Positions 46,786 through 58,316 of a DNA stretch of 64,000 nucleotides are shown in pieces. The position numbers and the translations under genes are program-made. The stretch comes from Melampsora larici-populina 98AG31 (Eukaryota; Basidiomycota; Pucciniomycetes; Pucciniales; Melampsoraceae), in contig NW_006768819.1 in NCBI RefSeq assembly GCF_000204055.1, positions 104,120 through 168,119 on the forward strand. Direction: 5' to 3'. The notes under the pieces were generated by a model. That model had not been told where the DNA came from. It did not search any database and saw only the letters and a program-made list of their open reading frames with translations. The stretch's first letter is position 1, and each line of letters starts with the position of its first letter.

Positions 46786-48364
46786 TGGTGATCAATTTAT
46801 GGGATCAATCAAAAAAATATTATTAGCAGTTTACCAAGTTTATTAGAAAGGTTTAGCAGTGAAGCAGACTCAAAAATGAAGGATTCTGATCAATAGAAGC
46901 TCTTTGGGGCTTATGTATTGTTCATTGGGTCATGATTTGGTCATCATATTTCACACAAATTATTAAGGTCATTACAAATTATTCACAAACAGATTACAAA
47001 AAGAAAGAAACAAAAAACATAAGAAACATTTGAAAATATAGGTATACAGGCTTGGAAATGGTTTTTAAGGTAGTGATATTAGGTTTATGGGTTTAGGGAG
47101 GTTGGAATATGGAAGAACAAAATTATATTATACAGTAAGAAATTGAATCTTGATGGTTGATAAGGAGGAATAAAAGTTATTAAGAAAATGGTACTTTTTC
47201 AAAGTTGGTAAACAAGGGGTTTTGCTGGTAGTTTACATGTGTAGTAATAGTATCATTGAGATTTAAGGTTGCCAAGAGGTTTTTCCGAGCTCTTTGAGCT
47301 TATAGTTGATGATTTCATATCACGTGAGCAAGAAAGAAGGAGTAACAGCTGTGTAAAGGGGTGAATTTTGTCAAAAATGGAGGTTTTCAGCTTATCACAT
47401 ATGTCAAATGATGTCAGAATAGGATGGTAGATGGTTCATTCAACACAGAAGAAGTGATTACACAATTTACAGCCTTTAAATCATTAGTAACAGAGGTGTG
47501 TGACAGAAGTTACAATGGAAATAAGAAACTGGTGCAAATTTTGAACTTTACACTTACATGCATACATGTAACAACATTTACATACAAAAACCTTGACTTG
47601 CCAACTCAATAACTCATCCATTACTCATCAGAAATACTTGATATGGCGCCAATTATTGATCAGTATCACAAGATCTACAAAATGCACTTTAGTAATTCAA
47701 GATTGGACATCATTTGGAAAAACCTGTAACTTCAAAAATAGGTTTTCAGCTGGTCTACAAGGAAAAAATCACCTGTATTCATCATGAGAAGTTAAAAAAG
47801 TCATCAAATCACGTCATCGTATGGTTTTTAGGGGTTTTTGGTCAAAATTGATTGGTTTTTGAGGCTGTTGACCATTGTAAGAGCCGTAACACATTAATAT
47901 GTATACTCTAGGATTATTTTGGGATTGTTTTCCCCCTTTTTTCTTCATGATCTATGCAGTTATCATTTTGTTTATCATCATAAACTTATTTTAGCAGTAC
48001 CTGGTCACTTAAATATGCCCTTTATTATAGCTATAAAGAGAAATTTACTTTAGTGTTATAGTCAAAAAAAACTTGTTGGGAATAATATCAAAAAGATATT
48101 GCTTTGTTTTCTTGGTTATCATATTGGAATAACACTATAGCAGTGTTGAGAGAAATAGAAATTGTGCTTTTGAGTTAAAATCTGTGTACTTTTGGTCCTT
48201 TAAAGATACTTTTCTCTGGTGCCTTATCAGTACTCAATTCAACAGAGTTATTTTTCTGATTGTCTTGTTTTAGGAGGGCAGTCTTTAGACATCTTCTACT
48301 AGTATTTTATTGGTACATTATCCCCTTCACACTCTGTATAACCCTTGTTGGGCTATAAGCTCTA
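46786..48364 (+). mobile_element. 1.58-kb LTR-like insertion (family copy 1)
   Basis: The element starts TGGTGATCAATTTATGGG and ends GGGCTATAAGCTCTA. CACTG (or CACTGTG) lies on both sides (46781-46787 and 48365-48371). Removing it with one flank copy brings the hAT words RSAAQ and WKEEYD into one frame on the minus strand. It has no open frame, a CTATAAAGAGAAA TATA-like box near 48030 and two relatives in the window (about 56100-57690 and 62672-64000), all in the same orientation. It is best read as a solo LTR; the 3' end in CTCTA rather than CA is atypical. Confidence 0.65.
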
Positions 48365-49770
48365 CACTGTGCAGCAGATCTTATGATATGACAAAGAATG
48401 AAATGATGCGTGAAAGAAGAAAAGTAGTTGAAAAGGAAATAGATATACAATGAAGAACAAATTGAAAGATCACTCACCTTATCCAAGAGGGCATCAAGTT
48501 TGTTTGCCCTGCAGCAATTTGAGCTGTTTCACCTTCAGCTAGAAGGACAGGATCAGTTTTTTCTGCTGCATCAGCAGCATCCCAGTCTTCCTCTTCATTG
48601 GGGTCTTGAACTGGCTCATCTTCTTCCTCAGACCGGGCAACCACAGCTTGAAGACCCCGTTTGGCCTCTGAATCAGGATTGTCAGGAGGGACAGAGACAT
48701 CAAGAGACATCAGGGATGTCCAAGATAGGAACATCTTTGTCCACTTCTTCTTCTTCTTCTTCCTTGACAATTGTTGGGTTGAAATCAAGTAAAGATCCTT
48801 GCATCACATTCTTGATCTTCCTGGGTGGTGAGGTCTTGAGAGTGAGCGCTGAAAGTCCAGATCCCACAATCAAGGCCATCTTGTGGCAAAAACAAAAAAT
48901 GTGCACACGGTTAGGGTTCCACATGTAATCAGATTGGTTGGGCTGTAAGAGAAATTGATTATTCATTTCCTGAGCCATGGTTTTGTTGTTTAATTGGTTG
49001 TCTGGCAGAGGAGGTGGAGAAGGAAGTAGAAGTCAGTGGAACTGCAGGTAAAACAAGATGATGATGAAAGTAAAATAACACTTATCTTATTAACTAGACC
49101 ATGATTCACAAATGTATTCACCAGGGGCTCAGCAAGCCACTTCCCCTTATGCTCCCAAGCAACAAGATTGAGTGTCAAGTGTCGTGCTACAAACTTCCAT
49201 TGATTATTGATATAAGTGAATGCCGCACCAATGAACACGTGACAATTCCCCTTTGTGGTCCATACATCTTGTTGCAGACTTATCTTGCTGCTCAAACTCT
49301 GTGTAGGAGATAACATCAATAACAATGCTCAATGTGATTGAGTGAAATTAGTTTTAGTGAAAGAATGTAGTTATTAAGCTTACCCTGAGCTTGTCGCATA
49401 CAACCGTCTTCATTGACAAATTCAATCACTTTGCTTTGTTAGCTGCACATTTACCACCATACATTTTTGCTTCAGGTCTCAGGTATTGAACTGCTAATTG
49501 AAGCCATTTATCAGTCATTTGATTCCATGGAAGTGCATGTGAAGTCATCTATAGACATAACATCTGGTTGAATGTGAGATTGTCAAACTTGAGCTTTGAT
49601 TCAAAGGTGACAAAAGAATATAATGAGCCCTTGTTGTTCTTGTTGTTGGCTTTGGCGGCTTTGACATTGGCAACTGAAGGTGGCACTGGCAGACCAGCAG
49701 CACAAGTTTGGAGACATCCCGGGTAACCAGATCTTGAGAGGCCTGCAGCTGTCTTTCCATCTGGATGCAC

Positions 49771-52344
49771 TAGTAATTTTCTGGTGAGATTGCTCAGACT
49801 AACTCAAACAGGAGTGGGATTGTTGGGATTGTTGCTGTACCACAAACATGGATACGTAAGGGGTGCCTTTGTCAGGTCCTATATCAGAATACAAAATATG
49901 TCAGGGTGGCTGCTACTTAAAGAGTCAAGTAGTCTACACCACGGGGCTTGTGGCGCGTGACACTCACGTGAATTTTGACTCTGCCAACAAAACACCTGCT
50001 GTCTACATTGTCATAGCCGATGTGAGTTACACGTGCCAGCCAGCGTGAGCTTCACCCAATCTGACCCCTATCATAACAAGGTGAGAATCTCACCTCATAA
50101 CAACGTGGAAGGACTCACACAGTGATAAGGTGAGTTATCTGACATGACAACAGTAAGCTTGATCACTCAATGGCAGGATGAGTGATTCCTCTCAGTGCTC
50201 ATTCTGCCTTACTTTGTCTCAATAGCCAGCCCACTCAAACTGGGCTCAACTTTTATTTTTGCTGATAGAATTGTGCATAGCATAATTCATCTGCTATTTG
50301 CATTGGCAAATACTCTTACATAATACATACATATATCAAGCTAATAGGAAAGATAAAATTGGAAGAGTACAGTTGAAAAATAGAGAGAAAAAGAATTGAA
50401 TCAAATAAAATAGATCAGGATCTTTATATCAAAGGGAAAGATGATGAGATATGACTGAATGTGAGACATGAAGTCAAATAGAAAGGAGCTTGTCTCAAGT
50501 GTATCTGTTTTTTGAATGATTTCTGCTCATTTTACTATAGCTGATTTTGTTGACTCTCCTGATCCAATGGAATTGAAAAGAATGGTAAAGGTTGATTAAT
50601 TCATCTTATTTTGAATTGTATGAATTTTTATTGCGCTTCAGAAGAATTGGCTTTGAAGTAGTCCGATGAAGTTTGATTGTTTTATAAATTCTTTTGAATT
50701 TCATATTTCCATTTGTCTTGATCTATTCTTCATGACTTTCATTTTGATTTTGTAAGAAATGATTCAATTGATAGAGATACCGAAGAGCAAACAAACATAA
50801 TAAAAGAGTTTTTAAACTTTGTTTCATCGTCTTCTACAGGTGAAGTATGGAGCGATCGAACAGCGGATGTTTTCAAAGCTGTCAATTTGTGGATCATCAG
50901 AGTACAGTGTCATGTGCCAAAGAACAGAATGGGAATGAATGAGCGTGCTCAAATATCAAAATGAATTTTTGATGAGGCAAAAAAGAGGTAAACTTACAAT
51001 GATATAAGTGAATCAATATTGTTAAAGGACAATACAGAGCATTGATGGATATGATAGGATCAATTAAGAAAAATGATCAGAAAAGATTGATGTTAAGGAC
51101 AGACAAACTTAGTATGATGTTATCCAGTTTGTTCTTGCAATCTATTACATTGATGTGATGCAGTTGATGACCCTTGCTATTGAAGATGCAAGAGTGAGAC
51201 TTCTTGTGATTGATCAAAGGGTGATGTTTGAGTGGGTTGTGTGCGGACTTATAAGCTATAACAACAATGGTGGTCAAAGAAGAAAACTGGTGACGTCACT
51301 GCCCCTCAGAAAAATAAATAAAATAAAAATAAAAAAATTATGTAAAGTGCAAAATCATTAATTCAAGCCATCCAAGCTGATTCAGGTGCCAAGAACCTGG
51401 CTGACAGGTTGCACTCATACACATCAGCTTACCCGCTATTCATGCTATGCTAAAGTGTAGAATAGGGTGAGGGCCATGTAGCCGCACTCACACTGCTTTC
51501 ACCTGTTCTACACAACCATTCAGCGTGGTCATACCCAACTTACATTTCATGTGGTCCCAGTTCAAAGTCGCCCTGTGGTGTAGTCATTACTTGATTCTGA
51601 GTCCTGGCAGGGTATTCCACTGGTTACGTGGAATGTCCGTTGTATCTTATCCTAAAGTGAGGATAATTATTGTAATGGATGGGGGTAAAACCACAAGCTC
51701 TTCATGGTGTTTCAAAGAAACATGGTTCCAAGGCCCACTTTAAGTTAACAGATGTAAGGTGGTCAACCTTTAAGCCTGGTTTATAATCTCTGAGGTACAA
51801 AATCTAGAGTAGCCTGCATCCAAAGACTAACAGGGATCTTGCCAACTTTGCTTTGCAAGAACTGGGTAATGACCAAGGAGATTTACGTAGTTTTTAGGTA
51901 CGTAAAACAGTCTCTTGATTTAAATCATGAAACATATCATAATCTGAGCTACTATCTGGAAAGTTGATAAGAACAATGGAACTAATAAAGATACTTAGAG
52001 TGTAATAGTTGATAATTATTTTTCAAGAGACTAAGAAGGATGTAGCAACGATTCTTTGACTTTCAGCAAAAAGGTGAAATGGAACTGAGATTTATTTACA
52101 AGTGTAACTAATCTCAGCTGGACTTTGGAACAGATGTAGGTCTGAAATGTTTGGTTAAAGTATGAGAAGGTGAGGCTCTCCATTCCTTGGAGAGACTTCC
52201 TTTGTTTATGTTCCTTTTATTCTGATTTTAAAGGATATATATCAGAGATACCTTTTTCTTGGTGTAGTCTTCTTATTAAATACATTCAATTGATATATAT
52301 TCAAGCCCAGGCTATTCTATACGTGGTCAGTTCAATCTTGCTTC
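49771..52344. other. 2.6-kb region without a recognisable gene
   Basis: Short frames only. At 50040-50150 GTGAG and CTCAC words cluster and form small palindromes (AGGTGAGAATCTCACCT). Around 51370-51740 is a GC-richer tract that may be repeat-derived. Nothing can be named. Confidence 0.4.
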
Positions 52345-52551
52345 CGCACTGCCAACATATTGACCTCGGATTGGGAAATCCGAGGCGTTCTTGGATCTGA
52401 AACCTCAAACAGGAGCTTTTCAAGGTTTTGATCTGAGGTAATCTTGGCGCATAATGATACATCCAACAGGAACCTCGGATAAGATCCGTCCGAGGATTTG
52501 CATCTGAAGATACCTCAGATCTTCCAATCCGAGGCATCTATGTTGGCGGTG
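52345..52551. mobile_element. about 207-bp inverted-repeat element (MITE-like)
   Basis: The left arm GCACTGCCAACATATTGACC then CTCGGATTGG and the complement of the right arm GCACCGCCAACATAGATGCC then CTCGGATTGG are inverted repeats of about 32 bp with five mismatches. Inside, CCTCGGAT/ATCCGAGG words are repeated. No clear target duplication was found. Confidence 0.6.
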
Positions 52552-53947
52552 CCAAGACTTGTTTCATTAGTATTCCGGATGTCAATCAGGATTTCTGATT
52601 GAGTTGTTATGAAAGACTATTGATTGTTTTCAATTGATTTGTTCTCAAGTGTGATAGAATGTGATTGTATAGCTTATAAGTTTGGTAGTAACTTAGTACA
52701 TTTCAATCACATCATCTCTATGGTGCAAAGGTGGACAATATTCAATAGACTAATAGAGTCGTCTGGTATCCAATCTGTCCTCATTCAGAAGAGCTTGTTA
52801 GAATTTTGATGTTATGGAAACTATTTGGATTTCTTCTTTACCAATGTAGGTATCATTTTTCTGTTTTGAGATGTCTTTCAGATGACCATTGAGATTACAT
52901 TGTACTGTTTAATATGTCTTCATACTAAACCTGTAAGACTGAATATAAGCAGTCAAATGTTTAATGCAAAGCTATCTCAGCTTACAAATAAGTGTAGTAC
53001 TTATGGCTCTTTTTCCAGTGCAAAGATCTCGAGTGCTGACAAAATAGAAATTCTGTCAGCCCCTGAGCTTGTAACACTCAAAGCCAGAGAGGCTACAGTT
53101 ATAAAGAACAGTTGAAATAAATAAAATATATACATTACAATAATTAGCATACAACTTCTTGTCTAGTTTCAAAGACAGCAACCAACATAAGAAAAGGAAA
53201 AATAAAGAAAAAGAATAAAAGACACCATGTGCCTAGTACCAAAGGCAACATTAAAACAGTACCAAGAACCCTAGTCGGTCAGAAACCCCAGAGACAAGAA
53301 CACTAGGCAAAACCAAAGAGAAACTAGGACCATAAGTCCCTAATCAAAATCAGAACGGCTCAAGTTCCCGATTGGGCTCAACCACAAGTTGGCCAACTGG
53401 AAGAGTACCATAGTTCCCAATTGGGACAAATCACGAGTTGACCAATCAGAAGAAAACACCTGGATATTACCTGGTTAGAAATAACCACAAGTCAGCCAGG
53501 CCAAGTAGCAAGGTATAAAAGGGAAGGTTACGTCCCGAGAAAAGCAGAGGACTCACCTTCTTCCCCGTTAGCAAGTTAAAACCCAACTTTATAACACCTC
53601 TTAAAGATACCTCAAAATCCAGCTCACTGTTGTTATTAGTGTTAGTTGTGAGGGTAGGTGCTCTTGAAGAGGACTCTAAGCTCACTAATTGGGCAATTGG
53701 TGGGTATGATTTCAAGAATTTCAATTCTTTATTTCATATATGTAGTATCTACAAGAGGAATAAAGGAAGGAGAGGAAAGAGGGGGAATAGAACCAGTAGT
53801 CTTCTTGGACAAACCCAGACAGACTACAGTTAAGTGACTCCTTGAAAGGAGTTTATAAATAATAATTTGTATTATTAATACTGGATGAGGGTTGGATCCA
53901 AGACCCTCCTTTAATCTTCTGTTAACTGATTTAAAGGGCGAGATAAA
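52552..53947. other. no gene; possible LTR promoter region
   Basis: A GGTATAAAAGGGAAGG word at 53511-53526 is a good TATA box. It is followed by an AC-rich leader and a short plus-strand frame (53630-53830) ending in a basic KRNKGRRGKRGNRT stretch, reminiscent of the start of a retroelement gag. No polymerase or integrase follows, so this is at most a scrap. Confidence 0.35.
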
Positions 53948-54070
53948 GATCACCAAACTAGTTGTTCTTATGGTCACCAACCTTGGGTTATTCTTATGGT
54001 CACCAACCTGAAAGTTCTTCTTAAGGTCACTAACCTGGGGCTTTTAGAGGTCACCAACCTAGTTTGATTT
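53948..54070. repeat. short tandem repeat of GGTCACCAACCT words
   Basis: Five loosely spaced copies of (A/G)GTCAC(C/T)AA(C/A)CT at about 30-bp intervals, most preceded by TTCTTATG or TTCTTAAG. Confidence 0.7.
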
Positions 54071-54515
54071 CTACTTGGGGAAAGTAGTGGATCCAGAGGG
54101 ATGTGAAGGAATGTATTACTTACTTTTAATCGGGAAGCTGATTAAAGTTGTAAGAAGTTTATCACTAGTCTTATCTTTGTAAGACTCTTGATATATACTG
54201 CTGTAGAACTTTAATATTGTTCTTTAAAAGTGTAGTGTAATAATTGCTTGGGGAAAGAGGGGTTTATATACTCTCCTCTCTAAACCTAACTGTAGTGATA
54301 TTTGTTATTATCACTACATTGGTTCAGGGTTAGTCATTAACATATAGTAATGATTGCTACTAGTAATGCTTAATTACATATACATGTTATGTGTGATATG
54401 TAATCTAAGCATTTAACTCTTGACGCTGAGTTATGAGGTGTAAATGGTGATTTATTACATATTACATGTTGCTTTACAGGTTCATGTATATGTAATAAAG
54501 GTTTTGATACATTGT

Positions 54516-54559
54516 ATTACATGTTAAATACAGTCTATGCTCAGTATTTAACATGTAAT
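54516..54559. repeat. perfect 16-bp inverted repeat (hairpin)
   Basis: Arms ATTACATGTTAAATAC (54516-54531) and its exact complement (54544-54559) with a 12-nt loop, inside a tract rich in TTACAT words (54360-54570). Confidence 0.85.
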
Positions 54560-55193
54560 TCATTTTATACATGGTGTTTTTTACTGTTACAGGTTAGTTT
54601 TGGGTACATGTATATGTACTCAGGGCTGACATTGGTTCCATTTCCTGATCTTGAGAAACCAGAAGAAGCGTCAAAACCCAAAATTCATTGTTTAGTTGAA
54701 CCATCCTTATAAAAAATTATAAAACAAAACCCCACTACTTAGTTTAACCGGTAAGTAGTATCCTTGGTCTTATCCATTAGGTTTTGCAGCTCAACGCTGA
54801 CGGGATCCCTGTAGTTTGACTCAGGCACTCTAGTATCCATTCTAGAGGTAAACAGGTCTAAAAAGCCTGACCAACTTTTCTTCTACATCACTGCAGTAGG
54901 CCTGGGACTGTTGGTAACTCTACTAACTCTACTCACCTATCACTTCTCACTAGAGCATAACTTACGTATACACGAGTTATTCTTTAGTTAGTTGCAGCTA
55001 TTCATCTACAAGATAATACATAACCAGTATTATCACTTGTCAGGACGTTAGAGTAAGTGATTGACTAGACAATTTGCTCTTGCAATATTAGCCACCCTGA
55101 CAAATTCAAATAAAGGAACACAACCAGTCTTAGCATAGGCAGAATAGGTAAATTATAAAGGTGGAAACCAAAGTAGAAAGGCAATAGAATAGC
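54560..55193. other. no recognisable gene
   Basis: Only short frames, for example 54512-54709 plus, without features. Probably transposon-derived. Confidence 0.4.
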
Positions 55194-55802
55194 TTACATC
55201 TCCTTTGAGATGATACAGTTCACCATATTAACCCTGAATTTTTCTGTTTTCACTGGATCACCTTGTTGACCTCTTGCCTGGACTTTACCATTTTCTTCCT
55301 CAGAATCTGTGTGTAGAGTTTTTTGTGTAACAAAGGCTGAACCAGTGCCTGTAGTGGGTGCATGCCTGACAGAATGGTGATAAAGAAAGGGAGAGATAAG
55401 GGACAAAGACAAAGCAAGATGATCAGTTGTGAGAATAGTGGAGAAGCACAGAGGAAGGCTTTACATACCTGATGGTTTGTCTTCTGCTTCTCCTACAAAG
55501 CCCTTTGTCTCTTTTGCGTCTGTGGACTGTACTGAATTTCCTTTGTTAGTAGAATTCTCCAAGTCTCCATCCCCATTGTCATCTTCTGTTGTGACATTGA
55601 CACGTTCAAGAACGGTACTACTACTGGTGCACTGGGATGGGCCAGGTAAACCATTGACTGAGACACATCTTTGAGAATCTGGAGAAGGCAATATCATTCC
55701 AGGGTTAGAGGGTGGGTTGCACAAGTGTTGTGGTTGGGAAGCTTTTGAAGGTCTGTTGGGGTTGGAAGTGGATTGATCCACATGTGATTGAGAAGAAGGC
55801 AT
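55194..55802 (-). pseudogene. minus-strand ORF fragments, unknown, probably transposon-derived
   Basis: Two adjacent frames, 55802-55461 (113 codons, Ser/Pro/Asn-rich then acidic: TEDDNGDGDLEN) and 55412-55194 (72 codons, acidic/basic mix: HTDSEEENGKVQARG). They are separated by a stretch that could be an intron (GTATGT donor, CTGTCAG acceptor), though the phases do not fit cleanly. The style resembles the disordered N-terminal part of a transposase, and the LTR-like family copy lies next to it as it does in the hAT gene. No domain recognised. Confidence 0.35.
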
Positions 55803-56099
55803 GACAATGAAAAGTTTGTGTGAGTTGACTTGAAAACAATGGTATCAAAGTAAATCGGATAAAGTAAAGAACACAAATCAAAGGGAATTCAATGAATGAA
55901 AAAGGATAAGATATATTAGTATTAAAGTTATGTTGAATGGGGGATGACGGTGTGGTGAGCAAGATCTCTACTTAAGCAAAAAAAATTAAGAATTATTGGA
56001 AAATTTGTATTTTTAGTCAAAGGCAAAGTTATTGTTGGAGTTATTAGTCATCAAGGGTCTCAAAGTTGATTTGTAATCTTCATTTCATTATCTTTTAAA

Positions 56100-57690
56100 T
56101 CATATATTTACATATTCATTTGATAAGAACATTTAAGAGAAAAGAAAAATTCAAAAAGATCATAAAAATAGTATAAGAGTGAAAATTAAATTAAAAGATT
56201 TATTAAGGAGGAATTGGAAGAAGAAGAACATTTAGTTTGGATCTTGAAGAATGAAAGAAGAAGGATAACATTAGAAAAGTTGAAGGAAATTGCAAAAATA
56301 TGGGTATGAGAGGCTGGAAAATGGTTTTTAGGTTATTATTATAAGAGTTATTGGTTCAGGAAGGTTTTATTATGAAAGAGAGTTACAACATTAGTCATCA
56401 GCAACTTTAATCACGAGGATTGATAAGGGAGGTGTGAAATTATTCAAGAAAGAGGGTATTTCAAAAAAGGGTACTATGGTATTAATTCCTGTGTAGTGAT
56501 GTCATTGAAGGATTGATTGCGCCAAGGGTTTTTCAGAGGGATTTTATGGATGTGTGGTTGATTGGAATGCTGTGGTATGATCTTTTGATAGAAGAAAAAT
56601 CATTATTAGACATGAAAATGGTCAAAGTTCATCAAAAATGGAGGCTTTCGGTTAATTACATATGTCAAGACTTGTCAGAATTGGGTGTGTGATAGTTCAT
56701 TCAACGCAGAATCATTGGTTTCATAATGTACAACCTTTAAATCATTAGTAACGGAGGAGTAGTAAAAAAGTTATAAGGCAACAAAGAAACTGGAGTGAAT
56801 TTCGAATTTGGTGGTTACATATGACATTTACATGACAAAAGCTTATTTTCTCAATCTTTACTACTCAATACCTTATTCATCACACATCAGAAATAGGTCA
56901 TATGGGGGTGATAAATGATCAGTATCACGAGGGCTATCAAATGAGCTATAGTAATCCAAAATTGAACAACTTTACAAGAAATTCGTAATTCCAAAAATGG
57001 ATTTCAGCTATGAATATTAGGAAAAAATCACCTGTATTCATCATAAGAAGCCTGTTCATCATTCATTAACATCAATTGATCAAATTCACGCCTTTGATCA
57101 TTACAAACAATAATATTCATGACATCATATGGTTACATTGAAGGATTTCTGTTGATTTTTGACGGTTTTCGGAGGTTTTCGGAGGTTGTTGACCATTATT
57201 GAGGATTGTTGGAGTGTTATATACTATTGTTAGGGAATTTATGTGCCTTGGTTCCCCTTTTACTCATCTTATACTTTTGTTAGAGTGTTTTTAATCATCA
57301 TTAAATTACTTTATCAGTACTAAGTTCACTAAATTGCCCCTTTATATCAAAGGAGAGATTTCTTTACGTGTGATAAGACTACAAGTCTTCTTTGGAATAA
57401 CAATCTAATTGATTGTTGCTTTGCTAGTAATTAAAAGTGTGTTTTGTTGTGCTCAGATTGGAATAACACTATAGCAGTGTTGAGATTTCTTTATTTCTAA
57501 AAACTCATGGGAATAATACTTGACTTAGGTATTGAAAACAATCTCTGTGGTGCCTTATCCCAAAGAATTCAGCAAAACCCCATGTTGATTCTTTCAAAGA
57601 GGCAGTCTTAGGCAACTTCTACTAGTTAGTTATATTAGTAGATTATCCCTCTTTAAGCTCTGTAAAGCTCTTGTTGAGCTTTAAGTTCTA
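56100..57690 (+). repeat. diverged copy 2 of the LTR-like family
   Basis: Aligns in order with 46990-48364: GGTATGAGAGGCTGGAAAAT against GGTATACAGGCTTGGAAAT, the CATATGTCAA block, GGAGGTTGTTGACCATTATT, and the ends CTCTTGTTGAGCTTTAAGTTC against CCCTTGTTGGGCTATAAGCTC. The 5' 200 bp of the family is not recognisable, so the left limit is approximate. Confidence 0.6.
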
Positions 57691-58316
57691 CAACGGACCA
57701 GATTTTTTTCAAGGAAGGCAAGCAGGGTTTAAAAACTTGCAGACAGTCTGACAAGAACACACCTTGACTTTTCATTAGGAACAGGGGGTAGAGCATTTCT
57801 TGATTTTGATCTTGATAGGCATCCTTTTGAGTCATCTTAGGTGGCTCCTGGTTTGATTGGGCCGTAGTGTTGCCAGATTGGGTGGTGGAAAGGGTGAATG
57901 GGTTCAATTGGTTGGGTTGGATTGAGACAGAAGGGGTGTATAGGGTAGTTATGAGCCTCCACCATTAATCAAACCGCTGTTCTTCTTGCAGCGCATCTGC
58001 AGGCCAAAGCACAGCTTGCTGTTTACCCAAGGACCGGCAGAGCCGCAGCAAACCAGCAGATACAAAAAACCAGGAGTGCCTGGCCCTGAAGCGCAACTGA
58101 TGACACTGCATTGACTGGTCTGTGCAACACAACTATAATAGCTGCGCTTCAGCAGCGCTGCTGATGCACTGTTGGTGCAATGGATGAGGAGACTGTCTTG
58201 TCTTTTGAGAACTTGGTCCATGTAAAGGCCACACCTGTGAGCCATGCTGAGCACATGCTACGCAAGGTAAATGCATTAAATGTGTTCCCACAATTAGCAG
58301 AAAGGGTACAACTGAC
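57691..58316. other. no gene; GC-richer repeat tract
   Basis: Minus-strand frames at 57653-57907 and 57949-58254 have no recognisable domain. The tract 57975-58170 has GCAGCGC/GCGCTGC words shared with 44480-44640 and may be a short repeat family. Confidence 0.35.

Larger units (their letters stand above)
45043..49770 (-). pseudogene. fossil hAT-family transposase gene with two later insertions
   Basis: Reading the minus strand from 49770 downward gives hAT landmarks in order. 49545-49770 and 49390-49550 are the N-terminal region, with in-frame stops. SLQQDVWTTKGNCHVFIGAA (first catalytic Asp) is within 49325-48990. NRVHIFCFCHKMALIV is near 48890. An acidic linker (48780-48560) and NKLDALLDK (48478) follow. 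After the inserted repeat comes MKSMRLKLESLIAVYGIHWN (46755-46690). Next is LFLDATKHMESRK (about 46060), and after the second insertion EVYLDKALLCDTLVMAIMLHP. The C-terminal dimerisation region is ALDWW, then GTMAKDYLLCSASSCKPEKI (45290-45060). Several stops and frame changes show it is dead. hAT terminal repeats were not located. Confidence 0.75.

Noticed and set aside
53511..53833. Gag gene of an LTR retrotransposon
   Set aside because: Only a TATA box and a 67-codon basic frame; no nucleocapsid knuckle, protease, reverse transcriptase or integrase follows.
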